NCBI GenBank assembly: GCA_002339745.1 | Contig: DDKP01000060.1 | Coordinates: 1-6,234 of the forward strand | Reading direction: 5' to 3' | Origin: Firmicutes bacterium UBA2595 | GTDB taxonomy: Bacteria > Bacillota > Thermincolia > Thermincolales > UBA2595 | Length of the DNA stretch: 6,234 nt | Part shown: positions 6,226 through 6,234 of the stretch, in pieces | Position numbering within the stretch: position 1 is the stretch's first letter | Layout of the letters: each line of letters opens with the position of its first letter | The notes under the pieces: model-generated | The model's database searches: none | Seen by the model: only the letters and a program-made list of their open reading frames with translations | What the model was told of the DNA's origin: nothing | Made by a program: the position numbers and the translations under genes

Positions 6226-6234
6226 AACAAAAAA

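Noticed and set aside
1..6234. CRISPR arrays, tRNA or rRNA genes, riboswitches, insertion sequences or a novel defence system
   Set aside because: No direct-repeat arrays, cloverleaf sequences, transposase motifs or long leader regions are present. All large frames are explained by known families, and intergenic gaps are too short for structured RNAs.

Overview
The window is an ordinary-looking piece of a bacterial chromosome, most likely from a Gram-positive Firmicute of the Clostridia type (a Desulfotomaculum/Pelotomaculum-like lineage is my guess, not proven). The reasons are strong GGAGG-type ribosome binding sites before every minus-strand gene, use of TTG and GTG starts, the adjacent pcrA-ligA pair typical of Firmicutes, and Gram-positive features in LigA (four-residue spacing in the last zinc-finger cysteine pair, Tyr where E. 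coli has His in the NMN-binding motif). Base composition looks balanced, and I saw no compositional break, insertion sequence, phage gene, tRNA, rRNA or CRISPR array.

Layout: a plus-strand nitroreductase-family flavoprotein (36-581) occupies the left edge. It runs tail to tail into a block of four minus-strand genes, which in transcription order (right to left) are a TauE/SafE-type membrane exporter (6167-5370), a small three-helix DUF1634 membrane protein (5352-5002), the UvrD/PcrA helicase (4931-2685) and the NAD+-dependent DNA ligase LigA (2624-630). The convergent ends share a compact GC-rich hairpin (605-628) that looks like a bidirectional intrinsic terminator. A near-consensus extended -10 promoter with overlapping short dyads lies upstream of the exporter at the right edge.

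The four minus-strand genes are separated by 17, 70 and 60 bases, with no recognisable terminator between them, so they may form one transcript from about position 6190 to the hairpin at 605-628. Functionally they split into two pairs. TauE/SafE plus DUF1634 form a conserved membrane pair, probably for export of a small sulfur-containing or organic anion. PcrA plus LigA are DNA repair and replication housekeeping enzymes. Nothing in the sequence explains a biochemical link between the pairs.

Coding density is very high and there is no gene-free stretch longer than about 75 bases. I did not find a convincing novel system. The points most worth a second look are the TauE-DUF1634 unit and its coupling to pcrA-ligA, a ten-base G run inside ligA ahead of the catalytic lysine, a Tyr-to-Phe change at a conserved NMN-binding position of LigA, and the dyad-overlapped promoter.
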